From Korobacter sp036501185 (lineage in GTDB: Bacteria; Acidobacteriota; Terriglobia; Terriglobales; Acidobacteriaceae): a stretch of 64,000 nt of DNA. Under the pieces are notes generated by a model. That model was not told where the DNA came from, did no database searches, and was given only the letters and a program-made list of their open reading frames with translations. The stretch is taken from positions 62,001 through 126,000 of the forward strand of contig DASYAU010000138.1 of assembly GCA_036501185.1 (NCBI GenBank). Reading direction: 5' to 3'. This document shows positions 51,168-58,465 of the stretch, piece after piece (the first letter of the stretch is position 1; each line of letters begins with the position of its first letter). A program made the position numbers and the translations under genes.

Positions 51168-51290
51168 ACGCCCTCTGCCCACATCATCGGCAGGGTCCGC
51201 ATGTACATGAATTTCTTCCCCATGCTGCCCCCACCCGCATGCATGACTTTGGCTTCCACCACGCGGCGAGCGCGAAGCGCGCATCGCCGT

Positions 51291-51356
51291 TGAAGCCCGG
51301 GGCGACAGCCCCGGTTAAACAGCGCAAAGAGATTCAAGCCCGAAGGGCGGCACGCC
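51291..51356. repeat. Hairpin-forming intergenic repeat
   Basis: A GC-rich hairpin (CCCGGGGC / GCCCCGG around the loop GACA) and a second short palindrome (GCCCGAAGGGC) are separated by an AT-richer spacer. I recall this type of paired-hairpin intergenic repeat from Acidobacteria genomes, but only one copy is in the window. Confidence 0.45.
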
Positions 51357-51450
51357 TTTGCCCACGCGCTATCCAAATCTCATTTAAACTAGACAAGCAA
51401 GGCCCGGCCACTGCCATCCTTCGCCCCAAATCCAGGAATAAAGAAGATCA

Positions 51451-53058
51451 ATGCTCTCCGTTTCCAACGTAACCATGCGCTATGGCGCAAAAATCCTGTT
51501 CGACGAAGTCTCCGTCTCCTTCATCCCCGGACGCCGCTACGGCCTCACCGGCCCCAACGGTTCCGGCAAAACTACCTTCATGAAGGTCCTCTCCGGCGAG
51601 CTCGAGCCCCAAAAAGGGGACGTCGTCCGCCCCCGCAAGCTCTCCGTCCTCAAGCAGGACCAATACGCCTTCGACGAATTCCGCGTCATCGACACCGTCA
51701 TCATGGGCAACAAAGGTCTCTGGGCCGCCCTCGAAGAGCGCGAGCTCCTCTACGCCAAGCCCGATCTCACCGACGACGACGGCATCCGCCTCGGCGAGCT
51801 CGAAGGCATTGTCGGCGACGAAGACGGCTACGAAGCCGAATCCAACGCCGCCATCCTCCTCCAGGGCCTCGACATCCCCGACAGCTTTCACCACCGCCGC
51901 ATGTCCGAGCTCCAGGGCGGCCAGAAGGTCCGCGTCCTCCTCGCCCAGGCCCTCTTCGGAAAGCCGCAGGCTTTACTCCTCGACGAGCCCACCAACTCGC
52001 TCGATCTCGACTCCATCCACTGGCTCCAGGATTTCCTCAACCGTTTCGAAGGCACCATGATCGTCATCTCCCACGATCGTCACTTCCTCAACAGCGTCAC
52101 CACCCACACCGCCGACATCGACTACCAGACCATCATTACCTACACCGGCGGTTACGACGACATGGTCGTCGCCAAGACCCAGGTCCGCTCCCGCATCGAA
52201 TCCGAAAACGCCCAGCGCGAAAAGAAGATCGCGCAGCTCAATGAATTCATTGCCCGCTTCTCCGCCGGCACCCGTTCCAGCCAGGTCACTTCGCGTAAGA
52301 AGGAAGTCGAGCGCCTCCAGACCACCGAGCTCGCGCGCTCCAACATCCAGCGTCCCTACATCCGTTTCGACCAGGTCCGCCCCAGCGGCCGCCACGTCCT
52401 CGAGTTCGCCGGCGTCCACAAAGCCTACGGAGATCACAAGGTCATCAACGGCTTCAGCGCCGCACTCCAGCGTGGCGAAAAAATCTGCTTAATGGGACGC
52501 AACGGCCTCGGCAAGACCACTCTTCTCCGCGCGCTCTTAGCCAACGCCCCCACTCTCGACGACTACGGTTTCGGCATCGACCACGGCACCGTCAAGTGGG
52601 GACACGAAGCCCAAATCGGCTACTTCGCCCAGGACCACGCCGGCACCATCGAGAAAGGCACCACCGCCGCCGAGTGGCTCCATCAATTCGATCCCAAGGC
52701 CAGCAAGGAAGAAATCCGCGGTCTCTTAGGACAGATGTTGTTCAGCGGCGAAGAAGGCCTCAAGCCTACCGCCGCCCTCTCCGGAGGCGAATCCGCCCGC
52801 CTCATCTTCTGCAAACTCATGCTCCAAAAACCCAACATCCTGGTCTTGGACGAGCCCACCAACCACCTCGACCTCGAATCCATCAACGCCCTCAACATCG
52901 CCCTCCAACGCTACGAAGGCACCCTCCTAATGGTCACCCACGATTACGACGTAATCGACGAAGTAGCCACCCGCCTCTGGCACTTCGAACCCGGCAAAAT
53001 CGAAGACTTCCAGGGACCGTATGAGGAGTATTTGTCGCGCGCGACAGAGACGGCGTAG
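51451..53058 (+). CDS. ABC-F family ATP-binding protein (YbiT-like)
   Basis: A 535-residue soluble protein with two ABC domains. Domain 1 has Walker A GPNGSGKTT, signature LQGGQKVRV and Walker B LLLDEPTNSLD. Domain 2 has Walker A GRNGLGKTT, signature LSGGESARL and Walker B LVLDEPTNHLD. The linker between them (about 240-310) is helical and charged, as in ABC-F ribosome-associated factors, and there are no TM segments. Length and motifs fit the YbiT branch. It probably acts on the ribosome (E-site) rather than in transport. Codon use is very C-rich at third positions, like a highly expressed gene. Confidence 0.93.
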   Translation: MLSVSNVTMRYGAKILFDEVSVSFIPGRRYGLTGPNGSGKTTFMKVLSGELEPQKGDVVRPRKLSVLKQDQYAFDEFRVIDTVIMGNKGLWAALEERELLYAKPDLTDDDGIRLGELEGIVGDEDGYEAESNAAILLQGLDIPDSFHHRRMSELQGGQKVRVLLAQALFGKPQALLLDEPTNSLDLDSIHWLQDFLNRFEGTMIVISHDRHFLNSVTTHTADIDYQTIITYTGGYDDMVVAKTQVRSRIESENAQREKKIAQLNEFIARFSAGTRSSQVTSRKKEVERLQTTELARSNIQRPYIRFDQVRPSGRHVLEFAGVHKAYGDHKVINGFSAALQRGEKICLMGRNGLGKTTLLRALLANAPTLDDYGFGIDHGTVKWGHEAQIGYFAQDHAGTIEKGTTAAEWLHQFDPKASKEEIRGLLGQMLFSGEEGLKPTAALSGGESARLIFCKLMLQKPNILVLDEPTNHLDLESINALNIALQRYEGTLLMVTHDYDVIDEVATRLWHFEPGKIEDFQGPYEEYLSRATETA

Positions 53059-53430
53059 TTGTTTTTGAAATTGGGTAGTGCACGGCTTTAGTCGCGCCGC
53101 TCGGGTTCGTGAGAGGTACGACCTCAGTTGCGCCGAGAGGCTCTTACAACGAAGGGTTTTGGCGCTGGGATCCTTTGGCTTATAATTCCCGCCAAGCACG
53201 GGTTGCCGGGGGATTCGCGACTCAAGATCGCGCCATGCCATGCTACCCGCTCAACAAAATTGTAAAAATCTTTTCCACAGGAATTGCCCAAATGCCGAGG
53301 CAGTCGAACCCTGACAACAACTTGTGGGTAAAGGTCGAACCCCAGAATTCCACAATAGTGCACACTTTCCCACAAAATCCACAGCCGGAAACCTCTGATA
53401 CCCTTCTGGCCAGAAGGGAACGAGACGTAA
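53059..53430. other. Intergenic region with promoter and DnaA-box-like motifs
   Basis: No supported gene in about 370 bases. A promoter-like pair lies at 53159-53186. Further on, between 53270 and 53385, four TTnTCCACA/TTACCCACA-like nonamers occur (TTTTCCACA, the rc of TTACCCACA, TTTCCCACA, AAATCCACA); none is a perfect DnaA box. The area leads into the Cys-pair gene and dCTP deaminase. Confidence 0.45.
53159..53186 (+). promoter_or_regulatory. Sigma-70-type promoter
   Basis: TTGGCG (-35) and a perfect TATAAT (-10), 16 bp apart. It points toward the small Cys-pair gene and dcd, about 245 bp downstream, leaving a long leader. Confidence 0.65.
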
Positions 53431-53634
53431 ATGAGTGCTCCCAACGGCAACCTCTTAGCCGAGTTGTCGAAAATGGGCATCTGCCCCAATTGCGGGCGGC
53501 CCTTTGAGCCCGGAACGAGGGTTACGCGCGGCCCAGCTGCATTCTGCAGTCTGGATTGCGTAGCTTCCTTCTACCGGGCCGAGTTCGAAGAACGGGCAAG
53601 ACGCTTAGCGGCTGCAGCACGGCAACAATCGTAG
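53431..53634 (+). CDS. Small zinc-ribbon protein
   Basis: Sixty-seven residues. CPNCG (about 18-22) and CSLDC (about 39-43) form a four-Cys zinc site, followed by a helical, Arg/Ala-rich tail (FEERARRLAAAAR). It lies 15 bp ahead of the dCTP deaminase and is probably co-transcribed with it. The tail could contact nucleic acid, but no function is known. Confidence 0.72.
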   Translation: MSAPNGNLLAELSKMGICPNCGRPFEPGTRVTRGPAAFCSLDCVASFYRAEFEERARRLAAAARQQS

Positions 53635-53649
53635 AGTTGGGGGGAAATC

Positions 53650-55002
53650 TTGGCAACGGACTTTCTTTTTCCGGTAGTGGAGCCGGGTGGAGACGGCATT
53701 TTGCCGTCTCAGGAAATCCGGAACTTCATAGACATGGGATACATTCGCACGTCACGCGAGATCCTCCCGGACCAGATTCAGCCTGCGAGCATCGATCTCC
53801 GTTTGTGGACGGAGGCATATCGGGTTCGCGCGAGTTTCCTGCCGGGCAAGTCTACGACTTTGAAGCACAAGGCAACCGCTAACGGCATGCTTGACGGGCC
53901 CGATGGAGTGATTGACATAACGAGGCCAACCCGCCTTGAGCCGAATCAGATATACATTATTCCGCTGATCGAGAGCCTGAGTCTTCCCCCCGACGTGTAC
54001 GGATTGGCAAATCCTAAGAGCACGACCGGCCGTCTGGACATTTTCACCCGGCTCATAACCGAGTATGGAGACGAATTTGAGCGGGTCCAGAGAGGTTATT
54101 CTGGGCACTTGTATCTTGAGGTTGTGTCCCGGACATTTCCAATCATCGTTCAGTCTGGGATGAGATTGAACCAGCTCCGACTGGGGCGCGGGAAGCTATC
54201 GCCCGCGGGCGATGACAGATTAAGGCGCTTGGCCCTCGATGATCGCCTTCTTGATGAGGATGATTCCGACCGCGAGGCCACGATAGATCGTGGTCTCCGT
54301 ATAACAGTCGATCTCAGCGGAGATGAATCGTCTGATATCGTTGCCTATAAGGCCAACCCCGAAAAGAAATCGCTTTATCAAGGAATCGATTTAAACAAAA
54401 TTGATTACTACGACGTTGCTGAGTTCTGGATCCCGATTCCAAGAGTCCCAAAGCGTCAGCTAGTCCTCGAGCGCGGGGGTTTTTACATCCTGATGTCGAA
54501 GCAACGGGTTCGTGTTCCTCCCGATCTTGCTGCTGAACTACTCCCCTATGACTCGGCGACCGGAGAATTTCGCGTTCATTACGCCGGATTCCTCGATCCC
54601 GGCTTCGGGTATGGGAACAACGGAGAGGTTCCGGGAACGCGGGTGGTGCTCGAGGTGCGGGCAAATGAAATGCCCGTTCTTTTGGAAGACGACCAATTTG
54701 TTGGCAGATTGCATTACTACAATATGGCTGCCCTTCCAGACAAAATCTACGGTGGAACAATCGGATCGTCTTACCAGCGACAAGGGCTGGCTCTAAGCAA
54801 GCAATTTCGCCAGGAGAAACATCAGAGGCCAAGTTTTATTTCCGATTCGGCCGCGGCCGTCGAGAAGAAGACAGTCTCGCCCCCGAGGCAAGTCATTCCC
54901 GATACCGGGAAAACAGAATCGAAGAACGAACACCCCGTATTGAATCTCGCACCTTCAGGCGGGAGCGGCGACCTACTGCTGAATGCCAAGGGACGGCTAT
55001 GA
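53650..55002 (+). CDS. dcd: dCTP deaminase (duplicated-domain, Dcd2-type) with C-terminal extension
   Basis: A 450-residue protein starting at TTG with GGGGGG upstream. It matches the long 2'-deoxycytidine-triphosphate deaminase family, which carries two dUTPase-like domains. Domain 1 has SREILPDQIQPASIDLRL, ANPKSTTGRLDIFTRLI, GYSGHLYLEVVSRTF and RLNQLRLGRG; domain 2 (about 240-375) has RVRVPPDLAAELLPYD and AGFLDPGFGYG. It converts dCTP to dUTP for dTTP synthesis. The last ~75 residues (Ser/Lys-rich, low complexity) exceed the usual family length. Lower GC than the neighbours suggests transfer. Confidence 0.88.
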   Translation: MATDFLFPVVEPGGDGILPSQEIRNFIDMGYIRTSREILPDQIQPASIDLRLWTEAYRVRASFLPGKSTTLKHKATANGMLDGPDGVIDITRPTRLEPNQIYIIPLIESLSLPPDVYGLANPKSTTGRLDIFTRLITEYGDEFERVQRGYSGHLYLEVVSRTFPIIVQSGMRLNQLRLGRGKLSPAGDDRLRRLALDDRLLDEDDSDREATIDRGLRITVDLSGDESSDIVAYKANPEKKSLYQGIDLNKIDYYDVAEFWIPIPRVPKRQLVLERGGFYILMSKQRVRVPPDLAAELLPYDSATGEFRVHYAGFLDPGFGYGNNGEVPGTRVVLEVRANEMPVLLEDDQFVGRLHYYNMAALPDKIYGGTIGSSYQRQGLALSKQFRQEKHQRPSFISDSAAAVEKKTVSPPRQVIPDTGKTESKNEHPVLNLAPSGGSGDLLLNAKGRL

Positions 55003-55020
55003 TGCGCCGGAAAGCCCGTT

Positions 55021-55479
55021 TCAGCTTGGCGTTCCAGTTGACTCTTTCTTGACTCGATTCCATTCTTTCTTCAAATAGTTGGAAGTCGCGTTGCGCAACT
55101 GAGTTAGCTCGTCGGACAGCTTACCTGGACTGGCGTTCGTGTCGGTGTCAACCCTCACCTGATCGACAGCGACCTTGATTTTCTGGTCCTCAGCGTCGTT
55201 GGGGTTCAAATGCAGGACAATTTCATGCAGCAACGTGTCCCGCTGAAGTAGTAACGTTCCTTTGTCGCATGGAAGACCCTTGTCGGCGAGACGGGACGTG
55301 ACCGCGATGAACTCCGACACCTTGTCACGAAGGGAGTCAATCCACTTCAGGCGCGATGCAGTTACTGTATTTACAAAAGCGGTACGCTTGTTGCTCCAGA
55401 GGCTGTACGCGAGGTTTGCTACACTCACGACGAGGGTAACGGCAATGCCTACGAGCGCGATCTGGTCCTTTGAGTCCAT
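55021..55479 (-). CDS. Small membrane-anchored helical protein
   Basis: A 152-residue protein with one TM helix at about residues 8-28 (IALVGIAVTLVVSVANLAY) and a long helical cytoplasmic part that begins ASRLKWIDSLRDKVSEFIAV. I know this arrangement from uncharacterised accessory-region proteins but not a named function. It is convergent with dcd (18 bp apart). No partner gene is adjacent that would define a toxin or sensing system. Confidence 0.65.
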   Translation of the reverse strand: MDSKDQIALVGIAVTLVVSVANLAYSLWSNKRTAFVNTVTASRLKWIDSLRDKVSEFIAVTSRLADKGLPCDKGTLLLQRDTLLHEIVLHLNPNDAEDQKIKVAVDQVRVDTDTNASPGKLSDELTQLRNATSNYLKKEWNRVKKESTGTPS

Positions 55480-55542
55480 CTAGCTCGAACAACGTTTCAG
55501 CTTATCAAAGTCACGTTGATTTGAAAAATGCGGGGACAGACC

Positions 55543-55576
55543 GGCGGGTGGGGGTGGCCCACATCTCCTGACTTGC
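55543..55576. repeat. Direct repeat, copy 1 (GGTGGCCCAC...ACTTGC)
   Basis: GGCGGGTGGGGGTGGCCCAC and, after an 8-base variable part, ACTTGC. It pairs with a close copy at 55899 in the same orientation, and the truncated gene fragment lies between them. Confidence 0.6.
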
Positions 55577-55672
55577 AAACCTCAACCGCCCACTGTTGTT
55601 GGTGGGTAGCTGTTTTTTGTTGGCAAGAACGCCTCCCCACTTTTCCGACAATATCCTCGTTGAAAGTCAGAG

Positions 55673-55912
55673 CTACATGGCTTTTTGTCCCAGCTGAACA
55701 CTCTTCAAGTGCTTCAATAGAGTGGCTTCGATATCACTTTTGCCGCCGATAGTGTCGCTGTAATACACAACGCGATACCCACTGATGTCGAAGGGCAGTT
55801 TCTCCAAATTGCCGTTGGCCAAAAGAATCGTGGGTTTTCCTATGGCATGCGCGTATCCGAGTTCGTAAAAGACGTTCGCATTAACGGGTGTGATTTCTGG
55901 CGGGTGGCCCAC
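55673..55912 (-). pseudogene. Truncated nucleotide-binding (2-deoxyribosyltransferase/TIR-like) fragment
   Basis: Seventy-nine codons. PVNANVFYELGYAHAIGKPTILLANGN-type sequence followed by LPFDISGYRVVYY is the C-terminal half of a family I associate with nucleoside 2-deoxyribosyltransferase-like/TIR-like nucleotide-binding domains. The N-terminal half is missing. The apparent GTG start lies inside the 55899-55926 repeat and is preceded at once by TAG, so the frame was cut at the repeat. It is not expected to be functional. Confidence 0.6.
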
Positions 55913-55926
55913 CTAGGCTCACTTGC
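55899..55926. repeat. Direct repeat, copy 2 (GGTGGCCCAC...ACTTGC)
   Basis: GGCGGGTGGCCCAC, then CTAGGCTC, then ACTTGC. It matches the copy at 55543 at both ends, with a deletion of six bases in the G-rich part. Confidence 0.6.
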
Positions 55927-56031
55927 CTGCAGTGTCAGCGGCTTCGTTTTGGGAGAATCATTCCTCGCCAGTCCGGCCGCTCCCGGACGGCCACCGAAAG
56001 TCTTCAAAGAGTGATTAGGAGCACTCCGCGT

Positions 56032-56589
56032 TTAGTTCAGTTTCAATTTTGCAGAATCTAGAGCTAGCTGCAATCCCTCAACGCCAATATCAACCACTTC
56101 TCCCGGATCAGAGCGGTCGCATCCCAATTCGACCATAAACGTTTTGTGTTTTTTCAATTCTGCGGTGAACGCTTGCGGGTTTGGGGGAAAAATCGCCTTA
56201 TGATCATCAGAAATACCCCAATTTACCGTCGATGCCTTGCCGTCATCGAACTTGATCCGTATGCGACGCCGAGAGCTGGTCGACTCATTGCTGTCAATCC
56301 AACTGCAGGGCGTCTTGAGATAGACAGGTAAGGAACCATGTCCGCATGGCTTCCCATTCTGAAAGCAGAGCACCAACGTAACGGTGTACCCGGTCGATAG
56401 GAACTGAGAGGTGGCATTATCCATCGGGTTGACTGTCGGCTCTTGAATCTCCCAATCGGAGTAAGGCTTTGCCTTGGCTATTTCCGGCGACACTGAAGAG
56501 GCCGATTGGGGAGGCGCCGCCACTGTTTCATGTGCAGAATGAGTCGGATGTCTCGCCTGGATGATGTCCAAGATAAGCAGAACGCACAA
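56032..56589 (-). CDS. Hypothetical secreted protein (VasI-like pattern)
   Basis: About 185 residues if translation starts at the TTG with GGGG just upstream (MCVLLILDIIQARHP), which gives a short hydrophobic, signal-like N-terminus. The body reads DWEIQEPTVNPMDN, FQNGKPCGHGSLPVYL, RIRIKFDDGKAS, NWGISDDHKAIFPPNPQAF and FMVELGCD. This WE...MDD...V.RFDDG...W..S.D..A.F.P pattern is found in a family that includes VasI-like type VI secretion accessory proteins and many unknown proteins. The longer open frame fuses it to an IS110 fragment; that fusion is an artefact of transposon insertion or deletion. Confidence 0.55.
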   Translation of the reverse strand: MCVLLILDIIQARHPTHSAHETVAAPPQSASSVSPEIAKAKPYSDWEIQEPTVNPMDNATSQFLSTGYTVTLVLCFQNGKPCGHGSLPVYLKTPCSWIDSNESTSSRRRIRIKFDDGKASTVNWGISDDHKAIFPPNPQAFTAELKKHKTFMVELGCDRSDPGEVVDIGVEGLQLALDSAKLKLN

Positions 56590-56685
56590 TCCCCGCCGAG
56601 AAGAGCAATTCGACCAAATTTCATAGTTCCTCAAACGAAAAACAAATGGTCTGAAACGAGTGAGTCTAACCCTGCCGGGTGCCCC

Positions 56686-57008
56686 TCGATAAGAACGTTC
56701 CATCAGCAGCTTCAGAATGTGCGCTGCATCGCGCCGGTCCGTCTTCTGCTTGCGCACATAGCTGGCCCGGATCTGCGCGGCATCGCCCACCCAAACCTGG
56801 TGGCCGAGCCGCTCCAGCAACTCCACGAACCACTGGCTGTTCCCGCACGCCTCCATGCCCACTAGCGACGGCGACGGCAGCGCACGATAAAACCGTTCCG
56901 CCTCTCCATCACCGTTGACCAGCTTGCGTTCCGCAATCTCTCCTGTGTCGCATCAAAAATCGCAACTTGTTGCCACCCAGGATGGAAATCACACCCTACA
57001 ATAATCAT
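56686..57008 (-). pseudogene. IS110-family transposase remnant, frameshifted and truncated
   Basis: The start MIIVGCDFHPGWQQVAIFD, with GGAAGGAG upstream, is the DEDD catalytic N-terminus of IS110 transposases. A frameshift near 56916 moves the frame to IAERKLVNGDGEAERFYRAL, SLVGMEACGNSQWFVELL and KQKTDRRDAAHILKLLMER, again typical. The sequence departs from the family after residue ~105, and the C-terminal Ser domain is absent. A 9-bp inverted repeat (CGAAGGCTC / GAGCCTTCG, 57009-57078) flanks the leader. The remaining part is non-functional. Confidence 0.87.
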
Positions 57009-57133
57009 CGAAGGCTCCTTCCTCCTCAGCGCCTTGTTTCGCAAACTCAAGACACTATAGAGGTCGATCGAGCCTTCGTTCTTATGCAATCAATTTCTCG
57101 CCTCCTCTGCGAGAAGTGAGGAAAGTAAGCAGC

Positions 57134-57601
57134 TTACTTCGGGACGTTTTGACCCGAACGTTCCTCTAACCGCTTCCGGAGTTCGTCAACAAGAGAACCA
57201 GCACGAGATCCATGCGGCGCGTGCATGGTGTCCTGCCATAGGGTGTCACCCGAGGCTGCGTCCACAACGAGAAGAGCTGTAATTGAGCGCCTCACGTCGG
57301 TGACCAACACGCTGCTTCCACTCGGTATCGCCACTGCTCCAGCGTTTTCATGACCGCCTGTGAGCACGAAGACTAAATCTGCCTGCGCCTTGTCGTTTAC
57401 CACAGTGAAGCGTCCCCATTTCTTCAGGGCCTCATAACAGTGGTCCGCCGCTTCTTGAAAACCCGTTCGATTTTCGATGTAGACATTCTTTGCCGCGAAG
57501 AGTTTGTCGGGCAGCGGCGCGCGCAGGTGTTTGTCGCCCGCATAAGCAAGAGCCCCGGCCACGATCAGACCGGCAAGCACAATCTTTTTTGCCAAATGCA
57601 T
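57134..57601 (-). CDS. Secreted hypothetical protein
   Basis: About 155 residues with a signal peptide (MHLAKKIVLAGLIVAGALAYAG). The mature part alternates strands and helices: NVYIENRTGFQEAADHCYEALKKWGRF, ADLVFVLTGG, SITALLVVDAASGDTLWQD. The final LVDELRKRLEERS resembles short periplasmic proteins of the DUF4136/lipoprotein LpoB-like fold class, but I cannot name the family. The internal ATG is chosen because the signal peptide begins there. Confidence 0.65.
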   Translation of the reverse strand: MHLAKKIVLAGLIVAGALAYAGDKHLRAPLPDKLFAAKNVYIENRTGFQEAADHCYEALKKWGRFTVVNDKAQADLVFVLTGGHENAGAVAIPSGSSVLVTDVRRSITALLVVDAASGDTLWQDTMHAPHGSRAGSLVDELRKRLEERSGQNVPK

Positions 57602-57642
57602 GGCGCGAATGCTAGTACGCGCCGCGACGATTGGCAATTCAA

Positions 57643-57671
57643 GAGTTTCGGGACAGACGGAATAACTCCCA
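57643..57671. repeat. Dispersed repeat, copy A (GGGACAGACGGAATAA)
   Basis: AGTTTCGGGACAGACGGAATAACTCCC. It shares 24 of about 27 bases with copy B near 58301 and its core is present in inverse orientation at 63181. It lies between two genes. Confidence 0.65.
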
Positions 57672-57694
57672 CCCTCGCGCTATCATTCCCACCC

Positions 57695-58141
57695 ATGAAA
57701 CGCGCTCTGCTTCTGTCCGCTCTCGTCGCCGCATTCTTCCTCGGTGCAGCTTCGCATCGCATCTTCGCGCATTCGCACACCGAGGTCACCGCGACCCGCC
57801 TCTTCACCGGCGCCGACAATCTCTCTCACTTCGACCGCCTGCCCATCCAATTTCATCCCGTCAAAACTGGACTGGCCCGTGAGGACTCCGATCCCATTCC
57901 CGCCAGGAGCGCGTTCCTCGTCCGCGTGGCCCCCGGATATTTCGAAAACTGGCACAATGCCAACCAGCGCCGCTACATCGCCGTCCTCAGCGGCCACGCC
58001 GAGATCGAAGTGGCTAATGGACAAAAAATCTCCCTCGCCCCCGGCGACCTCGCCCTCGCCGAAGACCTGACCGGCAAAGGCCACATCTTCCGCGTAACCG
58101 GCAACGAAGATTGGGTCGCCCTCTTCGTAGATTTCCAGTAA
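57695..58141 (+). CDS. Exported cupin-domain protein
   Basis: A 148-residue protein with an N-terminal signal (MKRALLLSALVAAFFLGAAS). A single cupin follows: APGYFENWHNANQRRYIAVLSG (first motif with His/Glu-like ligands), then SLAPGDLALAEDLTGKGH (second motif). The frame opens further upstream, but the ATG starting the signal peptide is preferred. It may bind a small ligand or act as a non-haem metal enzyme; nothing in the context tells which. Confidence 0.75.
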   Translation: MKRALLLSALVAAFFLGAASHRIFAHSHTEVTATRLFTGADNLSHFDRLPIQFHPVKTGLAREDSDPIPARSAFLVRVAPGYFENWHNANQRRYIAVLSGHAEIEVANGQKISLAPGDLALAEDLTGKGHIFRVTGNEDWVALFVDFQ

Positions 58142-58418
58142 GCCAGCAGCCGCGCGGAATGACGCTCCGTCTGTCATTGCCCTAAGTTGCCCTTCTCCGT
58201 GTGTCATTGCGAGGCGCCGCTGTTGCGCCGCGGCAATCCCGAGAATGCCTCAGTCAGGATCACCGTCGACAGGCTCTTCGGGATCAGTGTTCAGGGTGGG
58301 AGTTTCGGGAGCAGACGGAATAACCCCCATCTCGAAAGGATCGCGGCCGGAGCCCGCTCTTTCGTCGACGGACTCTAAGCCCGTGCACGCCCAATCCTGA
58401 TCTTTTTTTTAACCGCAC
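58142..58418. other. Intergenic region with repeat elements
   Basis: No gene is supported in 277 bases. It holds an imperfect palindrome (58206-58237, ATTGCGAGGCGCCGC / GCGCCGCGGCAAT) that resembles REP-type elements, and copy B of the dispersed repeat near 58301. A small frame (58187-58378) runs through these repeats and is not considered coding. Confidence 0.45.
58301..58329. repeat. Dispersed repeat, copy B (GCAGACGGAATAAC)
   Basis: AGTTTCGGGAGCAGACGGAATAACCCCC, nearly identical to copy A 650 bp upstream, same orientation. Confidence 0.6.
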
Positions 58419-58452
58419 AAAAAAAACTCCACGCCCTTTACGAGCGTGGAGT
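58419..58452 (-). terminator. Intrinsic terminator of the second TonB receptor
   Basis: Read on the minus strand: a 9-bp stem (ACTCCACGC / GCGTGGAGT) with a 9-base loop, followed by TTTTTTT. It lies 13 bp past the receptor stop. Confidence 0.9.
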
Positions 58453-58465
58453 CGGTGCAATCGCG

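Noticed and set aside
53059..53430. Replication origin
   Set aside because: The DnaA-like boxes are all imperfect, and no dnaA, dnaN or AT-rich unwinding region is nearby.
56032..56862. A single 276-aa protein
   Set aside because: Its first ~58 residues are IS110 transposase and the remainder an unrelated secreted protein; the fusion results from transposon decay.
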